A DNA stretch of 64,000 bases, from positions 62,001 to 126,000 of the forward strand of contig JADJBR010000010.1 of assembly GCA_016703645.1 (NCBI GenBank), in the 5' to 3' direction. This stretch comes from Zoogloea sp. Lineage in GTDB: Bacteria > Pseudomonadota > Gammaproteobacteria > Burkholderiales > Rhodocyclaceae. Below the pieces are notes generated by a model. The model did not search any database. It saw only the letters and a program-made list of their open reading frames with translations, and was not told the DNA's origin. The translations under genes and the position numbers were made by a program. This document shows, piece after piece, positions 41,203 to 49,504 of this stretch. Every line of letters begins with the position of its first letter. Positions within the stretch are counted from its first letter, which is position 1.

Positions 41203-42005
41203 AGGCCGGTGCTCCGGGCGATGAGCCGAAAGTAAAGCCGGTCGGGGAGGATGCTCAGCAGCTTCAGCACGCGGGTGAAACGGCGTGGGAAGTGGATCTC
41301 GAAGGCACCGCTGGCGAAGCCCCTGACGATGCGCGCCGCGGCATCCGCAGCCGTGATCAGCGCCGGCATCTCGAAATCGTTCTGGGCAGTGAGCGGCGTG
41401 GCCACGAAGCCGGGGTTGATCAGAAACACCGACACACCCTTCGGCGCCAGATCGAGATACAGGGTTTCGGCAAAGTTGATCAGCGCCGCCTTGCTCGGCC
41501 CATAGGCCAGGGCCTTGGGCAGGCCCCGGTATCCTGCCACGCTGCCGACGATGGCCAGCGCCCCGTGTCCCTGGAGAAGCAGTTGCGGCAAGGCGGCGGC
41601 CACGCCGTCCATCACCCCGAGGAGGTTGGTGTGCACCGTATGGCGGGCGTTCTCGGCGGTCAGGTCCCAGGCCCGCAGGGGCAGGTAGGTACCGGCATTG
41701 AGGATCACCAGATCCACCCCGCCCCACGCGTCCAGCAACTGCAGCATGGCCGGGGTGAAGGCGCCCGCGTCGGTCACGTCAAGCGGCAGCACCAGAGCAT
41801 CGCGCAGCCCGCCGGCCACCTGCTGCAGGCCTTTGGCACTGCGTGCCGACAGGGCCAGCCGCGCGCCGCGGGCATCCAGCTCCACGGCGAGCGCGGCGCC
41901 GATGCCCGAGGAAGCGCCGACGATCCACACCCGCCGGCCCTGCCAGTCGGTGATCGGCGTGTTCAGGGGGTCAAACCAGCCCATACCCATGATGCCCTTG
42001 CCCAT
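41199..42005 (-). CDS. Short-chain dehydrogenase/reductase
   Basis: The 268-residue protein has an NAD(P)-binding GASSGIGAALA motif, NAGTYLPLR, catalytic Ser in IVGSVAGYRG and YxxxK in AYGPSKAAL. A C-terminal extension (RFTRVLKLLSILPDRLYFRL) may touch the membrane. In Rhodobacter an SDR of this type belongs to the singlet-oxygen lipid operon with a CFA-like enzyme. It is separated by two bases from DUF3833 and coupled to the NTF2-like gene. Confidence 0.92.
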   Translation of the reverse strand: MGKGIMGMGWFDPLNTPITDWQGRRVWIVGASSGIGAALAVELDARGARLALSARSAKGLQQVAGGLRDALVLPLDVTDAGAFTPAMLQLLDAWGGVDLVILNAGTYLPLRAWDLTAENARHTVHTNLLGVMDGVAAALPQLLLQGHGALAIVGSVAGYRGLPKALAYGPSKAALINFAETLYLDLAPKGVSVFLINPGFVATPLTAQNDFEMPALITAADAAARIVRGFASGAFEIHFPRRFTRVLKLLSILPDRLYFRLIARSTGL

Positions 42006-42007
42006 TT

Positions 42008-42535
42008 CTACTCGCGCTTGCGGAAGCTGAGGGTCACTTCGCCCAGGTGAAAGCCGAACTTGCTCATCACGGAACGGTTGAGCATCACCCGGTCATCCAT
42101 CAGGAACATCCAGTCGTCGAAGTCCACGTTGTAAACCTTGCCATCCACCGGCAGGGCCATCACGTACTTCCAGCGTAGTGCATTGCCGCGGGCTTCGCCG
42201 CTTGCCTCACCGACCACGTCATCGGCCTTGCCGGTATAGCGATGGGCATCCAGCCGGGTCAGGGTCCACACCCGCCGCTGGGTGCTGCCGTCGGAGTAGG
42301 TGAAGCGCTCGTCCAGGGTGCCGGTGTTGCCCTGCCAGCGGGCATCAATGAGCACATGAAAGCGCTTCACCACCTTGCCGGAACGGTCCTGGAAGATACC
42401 GTCGGCGTCGAGGGTGCCGTTGAAGTAACGGGTCAGGTCGAGTTCCGGTTTCTCGGCGGCGTAGTCGGACACGTCCACCGACGCACAGCCGCCAAGCCCC
42501 ACGAAGCCCGCCATCAGGATGGCCAGTTTGCTCAT
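42008..42535 (-). CDS. DUF3833 lipoprotein
   Basis: The 175-residue protein begins with a lipoprotein signal (ILMAGFVGLGGCASVDV) and carries DUF3833 features: LDLTRYFNGTLDADGIFQDR, KVVKRFHVLIDARWQGNTGT, LDERFTYSDGSTQRRVWTL and DDWMFLMDDRVMLNRSVMSK. Proteins of this family recur in the CFA/DUF1365 operon. A lipocalin-like barrel has been suggested for the fold; that is inference. The start overlaps the MFS stop by ATGA. Confidence 0.9.
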   Translation of the reverse strand: MSKLAILMAGFVGLGGCASVDVSDYAAEKPELDLTRYFNGTLDADGIFQDRSGKVVKRFHVLIDARWQGNTGTLDERFTYSDGSTQRRVWTLTRLDAHRYTGKADDVVGEASGEARGNALRWKYVMALPVDGKVYNVDFDDWMFLMDDRVMLNRSVMSKFGFHLGEVTLSFRKRE

Positions 42536-43794
42536 TGCAATTCCCCTTCCATGATCCGGCGCCACCGCCACAGGGCGGCAGCCGCCATCAGTTTGAGTAC
42601 CAGGGGCACCACCGCATACACGGCCGACAGGGCCGCCATGGCGTCCGCATCCCGTGACCCCGGCGCGTAGCCGAGAACGCCCAGCAGCGGCAGGGCCAGC
42701 CCGGCTGCGAGGGCCAGATTGGCCTTGGTGACGAAGGCCCACCAGCCGAAACAGGCGCCAGCGCGCGCCTCCTCGCGGCGCGCCAGCTGATCGGCGAGCA
42801 GGGCCGGCGGCAGGGCCAGATCGGCACCCAGGGCCAGCCCCGACAAAGCACACAGGGCACCGAAGGCCAGGATGTCACCGGGGCCGATGAATGCGGCCCA
42901 GGCAAACACCGCCACGGCCAGCCCCATGCCGGCCAGCCAGGCCCGTGCCTTGCCCACCCGCCGGGCCAGACGCACCCACACGGGCAGGCCCGCGGCGCCG
43001 GCCAGAAAGTAGATGGCCAGGAACAGCCCCGACAGGTCCTCCCGCCGGACCACATCGGCCACGAAGAAAAGCACGGTGGACGCCGGCACCGCCGCCGCGA
43101 TGCCATTGAGGGCGAAGACCCCCAGCAAGGCGGCAAAGGGCCGGTCGGCGAGGACGCCACGCAGGGCTGCCCACGGGTTCTCATGCCGCGCCACGGGGCG
43201 TCGGCCGGCGGGCATGCCCGGCAGGCTGACCAGGGCCACCAGCCCCAGGATCGTCACGAAGACCACCCCCGTCCGCGCCAGCCCGGCCTCCATGGTGGCG
43301 GCCAGCACGCCCGGCAGGGCAGCCGCCAGCAGCACGCCGACAAGTCCGAAACCCTCCCGCGAGGCCACCAGGCGGGTGCGCATGTCGCTGCTCTCACCGA
43401 GCTCGGCGCCCCAGGCCCCGTGGTTGATGGTGGCCACCGAGTAGCCGAAGGTCACCACCACCAGCAAGCTCGCCAGCCACACACCGCCCGCCCCGGGGGG
43501 CGGTGCCAGCAGGCCGCCCACCCCCAGGGCGAGCAGGGGCAAGGCCAGGGCGATGAGCCGTCGGCGACTCAGGAAGCGGTCGGAGGCCCAGCCGATCAGG
43601 GGGTCGCTCACGGCATCGACGATACGGGTCAGGAGCAGGATGGCCCCCACCAGGGCGAGGCTCAGCCCGGCCTGGTCCGCGTACAGTTTTGGCACATGCA
43701 CGTAGATGGGCAGTGCGGCAAAGGCGAGGGGCAGGCCGAGCAGACCATAACGCAGGCCCAAGAAGGCCACCTGTCGCTCGCCGGCCGGCATCAC
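42532..43794 (-). CDS. MFS transporter, GPH-like (sugar:cation symporter type)
   Basis: The 420-residue protein has about twelve hydrophobic segments and GPH-type landmarks: LRYGLLGLPLAFAALPIYVH, LLTRIVDAVSDPLIGWASDR and SRRRLIALALPLL. Its place in an envelope-lipid operon suggests it moves a lipid-related solute rather than a sugar, but the substrate is unknown. It starts ATGATG at 43794 or 43791, overlapping the chalcone-isomerase-like gene. Confidence 0.88.
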   Translation of the reverse strand: MMPAGERQVAFLGLRYGLLGLPLAFAALPIYVHVPKLYADQAGLSLALVGAILLLTRIVDAVSDPLIGWASDRFLSRRRLIALALPLLALGVGGLLAPPPGAGGVWLASLLVVVTFGYSVATINHGAWGAELGESSDMRTRLVASREGFGLVGVLLAAALPGVLAATMEAGLARTGVVFVTILGLVALVSLPGMPAGRRPVARHENPWAALRGVLADRPFAALLGVFALNGIAAAVPASTVLFFVADVVRREDLSGLFLAIYFLAGAAGLPVWVRLARRVGKARAWLAGMGLAVAVFAWAAFIGPGDILAFGALCALSGLALGADLALPPALLADQLARREEARAGACFGWWAFVTKANLALAAGLALPLLGVLGYAPGSRDADAMAALSAVYAVVPLVLKLMAAAALWRWRRIMEGELQ

Positions 43795-44318
43795 GAGGCC
43801 TGCCCGAGCAAGCGGCTGCGCAGGGCGGGAACCCGGGTGCGACTGTCCAGCCAGATGGCGAAGAAGGCGCGTGCGAAGGCCGGATCGGCCACCTCGCCCG
43901 ACAGCCGACCCTGGTGGTAGAAGGCCGCGCCACGGCCCGGCAGATGCACCCCGACGAGGGTCTCACCCGCAGCCACATCCGGAAACACCCGTTCCAGCTC
44001 CGCCTTCCAGCGGCCGAGCCGGGCATCGTCGGCGCCGCCGAGGCGCCGCATCTCATCAAGACTGGTGCTCACCAGGGTGTCCCGCGAGAACCCCCGGGTA
44101 TAGGTAAGCGCGAGGGCGAAAGGGGCATCTTCCCGATAGCCTTGGGCGCCAACCCACAGGGCCGCCTCATAAAGGCGCAAACCCAGGAAGCGTGCCTCGC
44201 CGCTACCGAGGGTGTGCCAGCCCGATGCCAGGGCCTTCACCGGCTCGGGCAGGCTCGCCGCCACCGGCGCCGCCAGGGCCAGGGCGACGGCCACCAGGAA
44301 GCTAGCCAGACCGCGCAT
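43791..44318 (-). CDS. Chalcone-isomerase-like periplasmic protein
   Basis: The 175-residue protein has a signal peptide (ASFLVAVALALAAPVAASLP) and the fold pattern of bacterial chalcone-isomerase-like proteins: WHTLGSGEARFLGLRLYEAA, FALALTYTRGFSRDTLVSTS and AAFYHQGRLSGEVADPAFAR. These lack plant substrate residues and may bind fatty acids. It overlaps the methyltransferase gene by 17 bases. Confidence 0.87.
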   Translation of the reverse strand: MRGLASFLVAVALALAAPVAASLPEPVKALASGWHTLGSGEARFLGLRLYEAALWVGAQGYREDAPFALALTYTRGFSRDTLVSTSLDEMRRLGGADDARLGRWKAELERVFPDVAAGETLVGVHLPGRGAAFYHQGRLSGEVADPAFARAFFAIWLDSRTRVPALRSRLLGQAS

Positions 44319-45531
44319 GACCCAGCTGGAACTGATGCACGTCCACAGTGCCGGCCCGGAAACCGGCTTCGCAATACGCCAGGTAGAAACGCCACAGGCG
44401 CACGAAACGCTCGTCGTAGCCGAGCGCACGCACCTCCGGCAAGGCGGCCTCGAAGCCTTCGCGCCAGCGCACCAGGGTCTCGGCGTAATCCTGGCCAAAG
44501 GCCAGATCCCCTCGCACGACGAGCCCGGCCCGGCGGACGTGCCGGCCGAACACTGCGGGGCTGGGCAGCATGCCGCCAGGAAAAACGTAGCGCTGAATGA
44601 AATCCGTACCCTTGCGATATCCGGCAAACAGGGCATCAGCAATGGTGATGGTCTGCACCACGGCGCGGCCATCGGGCTTGAGACGATCGCGGATCTGGGC
44701 GAAATAGCCCGGCCAGAAGCGCTCACCGACCGCCTCCATCATTTCGATGGAGACGATGTGATCGTAGCTTCCGCGGACATCCCGGTAGTCGCACAGCTCA
44801 AAATCGGCGCCGTCGGCCCAGCCCCCCTGCTCCGCCCGGGCCCGGGCCCAACCCAGCTGCTCCCGCGACAGGGTCAGACCAAGCACCCGGCAGCCATACT
44901 CCTTGACGGCAATCTCGGCAAAACCACCCCATCCGCAGCCTATCTCCAGGATCATCTGGCCGGGCCGCACATCCAGCTGGTCAAGCACGTTGTGGTACTT
45001 GCGGCACTGGGCAAGCTCCAGCGACTCTCCCGGCGCCAGGCAGAGGGCGCTGGAATAGCTCATCCCCGGGTCCAGCCACAGGCGGTAGAAGTCGTTGCCC
45101 AGGTCGTAGTGGGCCTGGATGTTGCGCAGGGAACCTGCCCGCGTGTTGGCCCGCAGCAGGTGGGTCAGGCGGTGGCCGATCAGGCGCCAGGCCTTGCCAT
45201 GGATGGCGCTCTGCAAGGTCTCGCGGTTGCGGGCCAGCAACGTCAGCAGGGCCGGCAGGTCGGCGGTCTGCCAGTCGCCGGCCATCCAGGCCTCGGCAAA
45301 CCCGATATCACCCTTGGCCAGAATCTCGTCAAAGACCGCTTCGTCCGCCACGCTCATGTGGGCCACACAGGGGCCGCGCCCAACCCGCCGGGTCAGGTCG
45401 GTGCCGACATGCACATCGACGGCGCCGCCCTCGATGCTGTCAAGAAGCCCCAGCACGAGGCGGGTGCCGCGGCGCAGGTGCGCTGCCTGGTCGGCAACGG
45501 CGCCGACAAAGGGGTGTTCCAGCCGGTTCAT
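44302..45531 (-). CDS. Cyclopropane-fatty-acyl-phospholipid synthase-like methyltransferase
   Basis: The 409-residue SAM enzyme has SAM motif I MILEIGCGWGGFAEIA, HYDLGNDFYRLWLDPGMSYS and SIEMMEAVGERFWPGYFAQI, all shared with CFA synthases. In this operon type the enzyme methylates unsaturated acyl chains of phospholipids and in Rhodobacter contributes to furan fatty acid formation; true cyclopropanation is the alternative. ATGA overlap with DUF1365. Confidence 0.93.
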   Translation of the reverse strand: MNRLEHPFVGAVADQAAHLRRGTRLVLGLLDSIEGGAVDVHVGTDLTRRVGRGPCVAHMSVADEAVFDEILAKGDIGFAEAWMAGDWQTADLPALLTLLARNRETLQSAIHGKAWRLIGHRLTHLLRANTRAGSLRNIQAHYDLGNDFYRLWLDPGMSYSSALCLAPGESLELAQCRKYHNVLDQLDVRPGQMILEIGCGWGGFAEIAVKEYGCRVLGLTLSREQLGWARARAEQGGWADGADFELCDYRDVRGSYDHIVSIEMMEAVGERFWPGYFAQIRDRLKPDGRAVVQTITIADALFAGYRKGTDFIQRYVFPGGMLPSPAVFGRHVRRAGLVVRGDLAFGQDYAETLVRWREGFEAALPEVRALGYDERFVRLWRFYLAYCEAGFRAGTVDVHQFQLGHARSG

Positions 45532-46301
45532 GACGAAAGCTCCTCGGTGGGCGGATGGGGTTTGCGGAAGAAGGGAACACGGCGGAGGGCAAGGCGCAGG
45601 GCCTGCCAGTGAATGCGGAACACCACGCCGAAGCTCATCAGGGGCAGGCGGGCCAGCCAGCCCAGCAGGGCACGGCCCGTGAGGGGCTGCTCCCGGCCCG
45701 ACAGGCGGGTGGCGAGCTGGCAGTGGCCACCTTCCCAGTAGTCAATGGCGGTGCTCACCACCCCGCCCTGGCGGGAGAAGCGGAAGCGGTACTCACCCCG
45801 CACCGGAAAGAAGGGCGACACATGGAAGACCTTGCAGGCCTTCAACTCGTCACCGGCCGTGATGGGGCGGTGGTCCGGGTGGGCCACCAGGTAGTTGTGA
45901 TGCTCGCCGAAGGTGTTGCTGACTTCGGCCAGCACGGCGCGCAGGCCGCCCTGCCTGTCGTGGCAGAACCAGAAGCTCACGGGGTTGAACAGAAATCCGA
46001 ACATGCGCGGCATGGTCTGCAGCACCACCTCGCCGTCGGCTTCAGCCAGCCCCTGGCGGTCCAGCAGGTCGCGGATCCAGGGCAGCAGGGGTGAGCCGTT
46101 GCGGGCTCCGTGGTCGCGGCTGCGCAGGGAGAACACGCCCGGGCGATCCACCCCCAGCAGCGGCACACGCAGACCCTCCAGGCGGCTGAGGGGAATACGC
46201 AGGGTGGCCAGGGGGTAGGTGAAACGGTTGTGCGCCGGACGGGTGCGCTCGTGCATCACCGCGCCCATGCACACCGTCGGCGCGAAAGCCTCGGCGGCCA
46301 T
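45528..46301 (-). CDS. DUF1365 protein
   Basis: From ATG 46301 the 257-residue protein has the DUF1365 start VCMGAVMHERTRPAHNRFTY, then PRMFGFLFNPVSFWFCHDRQ, AVLAEVSNTFGEHHNYLV and KVFHVSPFFPVRGEYRFRFS. The family always travels with CFA-like enzymes and FAD oxidoreductases and is thought to act in lipid modification. The start overlaps the oxidoreductase stop (TGATG). Confidence 0.93.
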   Translation of the reverse strand: MAAEAFAPTVCMGAVMHERTRPAHNRFTYPLATLRIPLSRLEGLRVPLLGVDRPGVFSLRSRDHGARNGSPLLPWIRDLLDRQGLAEADGEVVLQTMPRMFGFLFNPVSFWFCHDRQGGLRAVLAEVSNTFGEHHNYLVAHPDHRPITAGDELKACKVFHVSPFFPVRGEYRFRFSRQGGVVSTAIDYWEGGHCQLATRLSGREQPLTGRALLGWLARLPLMSFGVVFRIHWQALRLALRRVPFFRKPHPPTEELSS

Positions 46302-47641
46302 CAGGCCACCACCTCGCTGCACTGACTGCTCCCCTGCCAGGGCGCGGCAACCCCCAGGGCCGCCGCCACGGCGAGGGCCGATTTGAGGCCGTCCTCATGG
46401 AAGCCGTAGCCCGTCCAGGCTCCGGCGAACCAACTATTGCGTTGCCCCTGCAGGGCCGGCAGGCGGGCCTGGGCGTCAATGGCGCCCTGGTCGAAGACCG
46501 GGTGGGCATACCCATAGCGCCCGAGCACGGTATCGGCCGCCGGCTCGACAAGGGGATTGAGGGACAACACCACCGGGGTGGACACGGGCAGCGGCTGCAG
46601 CCGGTTGAGAAGGTAGGACACGGACACCGGTCGCTCACCGGGGGCGCCCTCGCCGGACAGGTAGTTCCAGGCCGACCAAACACCGCGTCGGCGGGGTAGC
46701 AGGCGCGTGTCGGCGTGCAGCCAGGCATCGTTGTGCTGGTACTTGACGGCCCCCAGCACTGCACGCTCGACCTCGCTGGCGTCGGCGCCCAGCAGGGCCA
46801 GGGTCTGGTCCGAATGACAGGCGAACACCACCTCGTCGAAGCCCTCGACACCGTCGCGGGTGCGCACGGCCACGCCGAAGCCCGCCTCGCGGCGGACATC
46901 GAGCACCGGAGCCCGCAGGCGCACGTCCCCGATGTGGTTTGCCAGTTTGTCCACATAGCTGCGCGCACCGTTTCTGACGGTGTACCAACGCGGGCGGTCG
47001 AAGACCTGCAGCAGGCCGTGGTTGTGGCAGAAGCGCACGAAGGTGGCCAGGGGATAGGCCAGCATGCTGCGGGTCGGGCAGCTCCAGATGGCGGCCGCCA
47101 TGGGGATCAGGTACCAGTCGCGGAAGGCGTGGCCATAGCCATGGCTCAGCAGGTAGTCACCGAGGGCCATGTCGGGGGTCGTGCCTTCCAGGGCCATACG
47201 GGTGGTTTCCCGGTTGAAGCGCCGAATGTCCTGGAGCATCTGCCAGAACGCCGGCCGCAGGAGATTGCGACGCTGGGCAAAGAGGCTGGCCAGATCACTG
47301 CCCGCCCATTCCAGGTCGTTCGACGCAAGGCTCACGCCGAAGGACATCTCGCTTTCCACGGTATCGACGCCGAGGAGGGCAAAAAGGGCACACAGGTTGG
47401 GGTAGGTGCGTCGGTTGAAGACCAGGAAACCGGTATCCACCGGAAAACACTGCCCATCCACCTCGATGTCCACCGTGTGGGTGTGCCCCCCCAGGTAGTC
47501 CCCTCCCTCATACAGCACCACCTCGTGTTCGCGGCTGAGCAGCCAGGCACTCGCCAGGCCGGCGATGCCGGCGCCGATCACGGCGATGCGCCTACCCTCC
47601 CGGGGACGGGAAGCAAACTTGTCTAGCGGACCACGATCCAT
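46301..47641 (-). CDS. FAD-dependent oxidoreductase (amine-oxidase fold, COG2907-like)
   Basis: The 446-residue protein has the FAD-binding start RIAVIGAGIAGLASAWLLSR, then YEGGDYLGGHTHTVDIEVDG, VDTGFLVFNRRTYPNLCALF and a C-terminal FAD contact in NSWFAGAWTGYGFHEDGLKS. It heads the lipid operon. AGGAG lies 8 bases before ATG 47641. Likely role: redox step on a modified acyl chain, as for the related Rhodobacter genes. That is inference. Confidence 0.9.
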   Translation of the reverse strand: MDRGPLDKFASRPREGRRIAVIGAGIAGLASAWLLSREHEVVLYEGGDYLGGHTHTVDIEVDGQCFPVDTGFLVFNRRTYPNLCALFALLGVDTVESEMSFGVSLASNDLEWAGSDLASLFAQRRNLLRPAFWQMLQDIRRFNRETTRMALEGTTPDMALGDYLLSHGYGHAFRDWYLIPMAAAIWSCPTRSMLAYPLATFVRFCHNHGLLQVFDRPRWYTVRNGARSYVDKLANHIGDVRLRAPVLDVRREAGFGVAVRTRDGVEGFDEVVFACHSDQTLALLGADASEVERAVLGAVKYQHNDAWLHADTRLLPRRRGVWSAWNYLSGEGAPGERPVSVSYLLNRLQPLPVSTPVVLSLNPLVEPAADTVLGRYGYAHPVFDQGAIDAQARLPALQGQRNSWFAGAWTGYGFHEDGLKSALAVAAALGVAAPWQGSSQCSEVVA

Positions 47642-47672
47642 TGGCTACTCCTAAGTGTGACTCTGGCGCTCA

Positions 47673-47796
47673 GAGCCTGTGAGGAAATCGCAGCGAGCGG
47701 TTCGAATTCGTCCCGAGAGGCGCCGCCGTACCAGGCGTACGGCGAGCATCGCAGGGGCAAAATCGGGCCGCGCCGTCGATTCATTCACAAGCGCTC
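47673..47796. repeat. 121-bp repeat family, copy B (inverted)
   Basis: The complement of this stretch aligns with 34099–34219: GCGCGGCCCGATTT then GCCCCTGCGATGCTC, a CCGTAC…GTACGG hairpin, and GAACCGCTCGCT then CGATTT are shared. The terminal repeats have decayed. It fills the gap between folE2 and the FAD oxidoreductase and touches the folE2 stop codon. Confidence 0.82.
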
Positions 47797-48595
47797 AGTT
47801 GTTGCGGCCTTCCATGAGGGCATAGGCCGAATGGTTGTGGATCGACTCGAAGTTCTCCGATTCCACCGTCCAGGCCGCAATGCGCGGCTCAGCGCGCAGG
47901 CGCAGGGCAACGTCACGCACCAGGTCTTCCACGAACTTGGGGTTGTCGTAGGCACGTTCGGTCACCCACTTTTCGTCCGGGCGCTTGAGCAGGCCGAAGA
48001 TCTCGCAGGACGCCTCCTCCTCGGCGATGCGCACCAGTTCCTCGAGGCTCATGTCCTCCCGCAGCAGCACGCTCAGGGTCAGGTGGGAGCGCTGGTTGTG
48101 GGCACCGTAGTCGGAGATCTTCTTGGAGCAGGGGCACAGGCTGGTCACCGGCACCACAACCTTGAGGCTCAACTCCGCATCACGACCGAAGGCCTTCTCG
48201 ACCGTCACGGTGGCATCCATATCCAGCAGGCTCTCAACCCCGCTGACCGGCGCACGTTTGCGCATGAAGAAGGGGAAGCACATCTCCATCCGGCCGGCCG
48301 TGGCCCCCAGGTGGATCAGGGTCTCGCAGATCATGCCGCGCAGGCCCTCCAGATCCAGGGCCGCGCGATCGGCCTCGAGCACCTCGACGAAGCGCGACAT
48401 GTGAGTGCCTTTGACTTCCGGCGGCAGGAACACGGTCATTTCCAGCGTGGCGACGGTGTGCTGGATCTGCCCATCCCGATCCAGGAAGCGCAGGGGATAA
48501 CGCAGGCCACGCACCCCGACTCGCTGGATGGCGAGCTGGCGCAAGTCTTCACTGGCCTGTACATCGGGAAGGTGCAGCTTTTCAGGGGCATTCAC
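47795..48595 (-). CDS. folE2: GTP cyclohydrolase IB
   Basis: The 266-residue enzyme makes dihydroneopterin triphosphate from GTP for folate and related pterins, with broader metal use than FolE. It carries the GCYH-IB segments [52 protein letters not shown] (catalytic Cys) and [10 protein letters not shown]. folE2 is often Zur-controlled. Here it lies instead downstream of the peroxidase on the transcript driven by the B12-photoreceptor-linked promoter, and light-induced folE genes are known in such clusters. Confidence 0.95.
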   Translation of the reverse strand: MNAPEKLHLPDVQASEDLRQLAIQRVGVRGLRYPLRFLDRDGQIQHTVATLEMTVFLPPEVKGTHMSRFVEVLEADRAALDLEGLRGMICETLIHLGATAGRMEMCFPFFMRKRAPVSGVESLLDMDATVTVEKAFGRDAELSLKVVVPVTSLCPCSKKISDYGAHNQRSHLTLSVLLREDMSLEELVRIAEEEASCEIFGLLKRPDEKWVTERAYDNPKFVEDLVRDVALRLRAEPRIAAWTVESENFESIHNHSAYALMEGRNN

Positions 48596-48634
48596 GGGGC
48601 AGTCTCCTGTCGGGGGCCGGGGGAAAGAGGGCTA

Positions 48635-49198
48635 TCAAGGCCGCTCGGCAAGGGCCTTTTCAATGGCATTCACGAGGGTGCGGCTGTCCGGCGAGGTGGT
48701 GCTGGGGAAGCTCGACACCTTCTGGCCGCTGCGATCGATCAGGTATTTATGGAAATTCCACTTCGGCCGCTCCCCGGTGAGGGACGCGAGCTGGCGATAA
48801 AGGGGATTGGCGGTCGCCCCGACCACGTCGGTCTTCGCAAACATCGGGAACTTGACGCCGTAGGTCAGGCGGCAGAAGTCGGCAATCTCCTTGTTGCTGC
48901 CGGGCTCCTGACTACCGAAGTCGTTGGACGGGAAGCCCACCACCACGAGGCCCTGCTCCCGGTACTTGGCATGCATCTTTTCCAGCCCGTCGTACTGGCC
49001 GGTGAAACCGCAGTAGCTCGCGGTATTGACCACCAGCACGACCTTCCCCCGGTACTGGCACAGGGACTGGGGCACATCGTCCTGGAGTCGTGGAAAGCGA
49101 TGATCGAGGAGGGGCGGACACGCTTCCTGGGCAGCCCAGGTGGCACCGGAGGCCAACAACAGGGCGCCGATGAGCAGGGGACGGGCAATGCTGATCAT
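48635..49198 (-). CDS. Exported glutathione-peroxidase-family protein
   Basis: The 187-residue protein has a signal peptide (ARPLLIGALLLASGATWAAQ) and a GPx fold with catalytic Cys in VVNTASYCGFTGQYDGLEKM, FPSNDFGSQEPGSN and WNFHKYLIDRSGQ. The usual Trp-Asn pair of WNF is kept. Export implies removal of lipid or hydrogen peroxide in the periplasm, probably using a thioredoxin-like donor. It follows the small gene by 12 bases. Confidence 0.93.
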   Translation of the reverse strand: MISIARPLLIGALLLASGATWAAQEACPPLLDHRFPRLQDDVPQSLCQYRGKVVLVVNTASYCGFTGQYDGLEKMHAKYREQGLVVVGFPSNDFGSQEPGSNKEIADFCRLTYGVKFPMFAKTDVVGATANPLYRQLASLTGERPKWNFHKYLIDRSGQKVSSFPSTTSPDSRTLVNAIEKALAERP

Positions 49199-49210
49199 GA
49201 TCGTCCCCGC

Positions 49211-49420
49211 TCAGAGGCCGGCGTTCTGATGCAGGAAGATCTTTACATCGAGATCGTCGTCCTGGACGGGGACGGACCGGGATTCCGGTGTGGCCTGCGC
49301 CACCGGGCTCTCGAAGGCGTATGGCTGGGCGGCCATGTGCTGAACACCGAAGGCCACCGCCCCCATGAACAGCATGGTGGTCATCAGGCCAGAGGGCGTC
49401 TCGATGCGGGATGTGTTCAT
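49211..49420 (-). CDS. Small membrane-anchored or exported protein
   Basis: From ATG 49420 the 69-residue protein has one hydrophobic segment (GLMTTMLFMGAVAFGVQHMA) and an acidic tail (PVQDDDLDVKIFLHQNAGL). I recognise no family. It is the first gene after the divergent promoter, and its ribosome site (AGGACA) lies inside operator 1, so its translation and transcription are likely tied to the MerR-type regulator. Confidence 0.65.
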   Translation of the reverse strand: MNTSRIETPSGLMTTMLFMGAVAFGVQHMAAQPYAFESPVAQATPESRSVPVQDDDLDVKIFLHQNAGL

Positions 49421-49425
49421 GATGT

Positions 49426-49438
49426 TTGTCCTGGACAA
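49426..49438. promoter_or_regulatory. Operator 1 of the B12-type MerR regulator
   Basis: TTGTCC-T-GGACAA is a perfect palindrome overlapping the ribosome site of the small gene. Its centre is 63 bases (six helical turns) from operator 2. Confidence 0.75.
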
Positions 49439-49465
49439 TTGATAGACACACCCCTACACTAGAAT
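49439..49465 (+). promoter_or_regulatory. Possible promoter of the MerR-type gene
   Basis: TTGATA (49439–49444) and TAGAAT (49460–49465) are only 15 bases apart, short for an activator-free promoter. Operator 2 would lie at about +15 to +31. Confidence 0.35.
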
Positions 49466-49484
49466 CAAATCATCGCCATGTCAA
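49456..49484 (-). promoter_or_regulatory. Promoter of the small gene–GPx–folE2 unit
   Basis: On the minus strand a perfect TTGACA (49479–49484) and TAGTGT (49456–49461) are 17 bases apart. Operator 2 lies just upstream of the -35 and operator 1 just after the start site, so a bound regulator could block or loop the promoter. Confidence 0.65.
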
Positions 49485-49486
49485 CA

Positions 49487-49503
49487 TTTTGTCCAGGACA
49501 AAA
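49487..49503. promoter_or_regulatory. Operator 2 of the B12-type MerR regulator
   Basis: TTTTGTCC-A-GGACAAAA is a perfect 17-base palindrome. It shares TTGTCC-N-GGACAA with operator 1 and overlaps the ribosome site of the MerR-type gene. Confidence 0.8.
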
Positions 49504-49504
49504 T

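Noticed and set aside
47657-49462. A 601-codon open frame on the plus strand
   Set aside because: It is antisense to folE2, GPx and the small gene, all of which have conserved motifs; it also crosses the repeat and promoter region.
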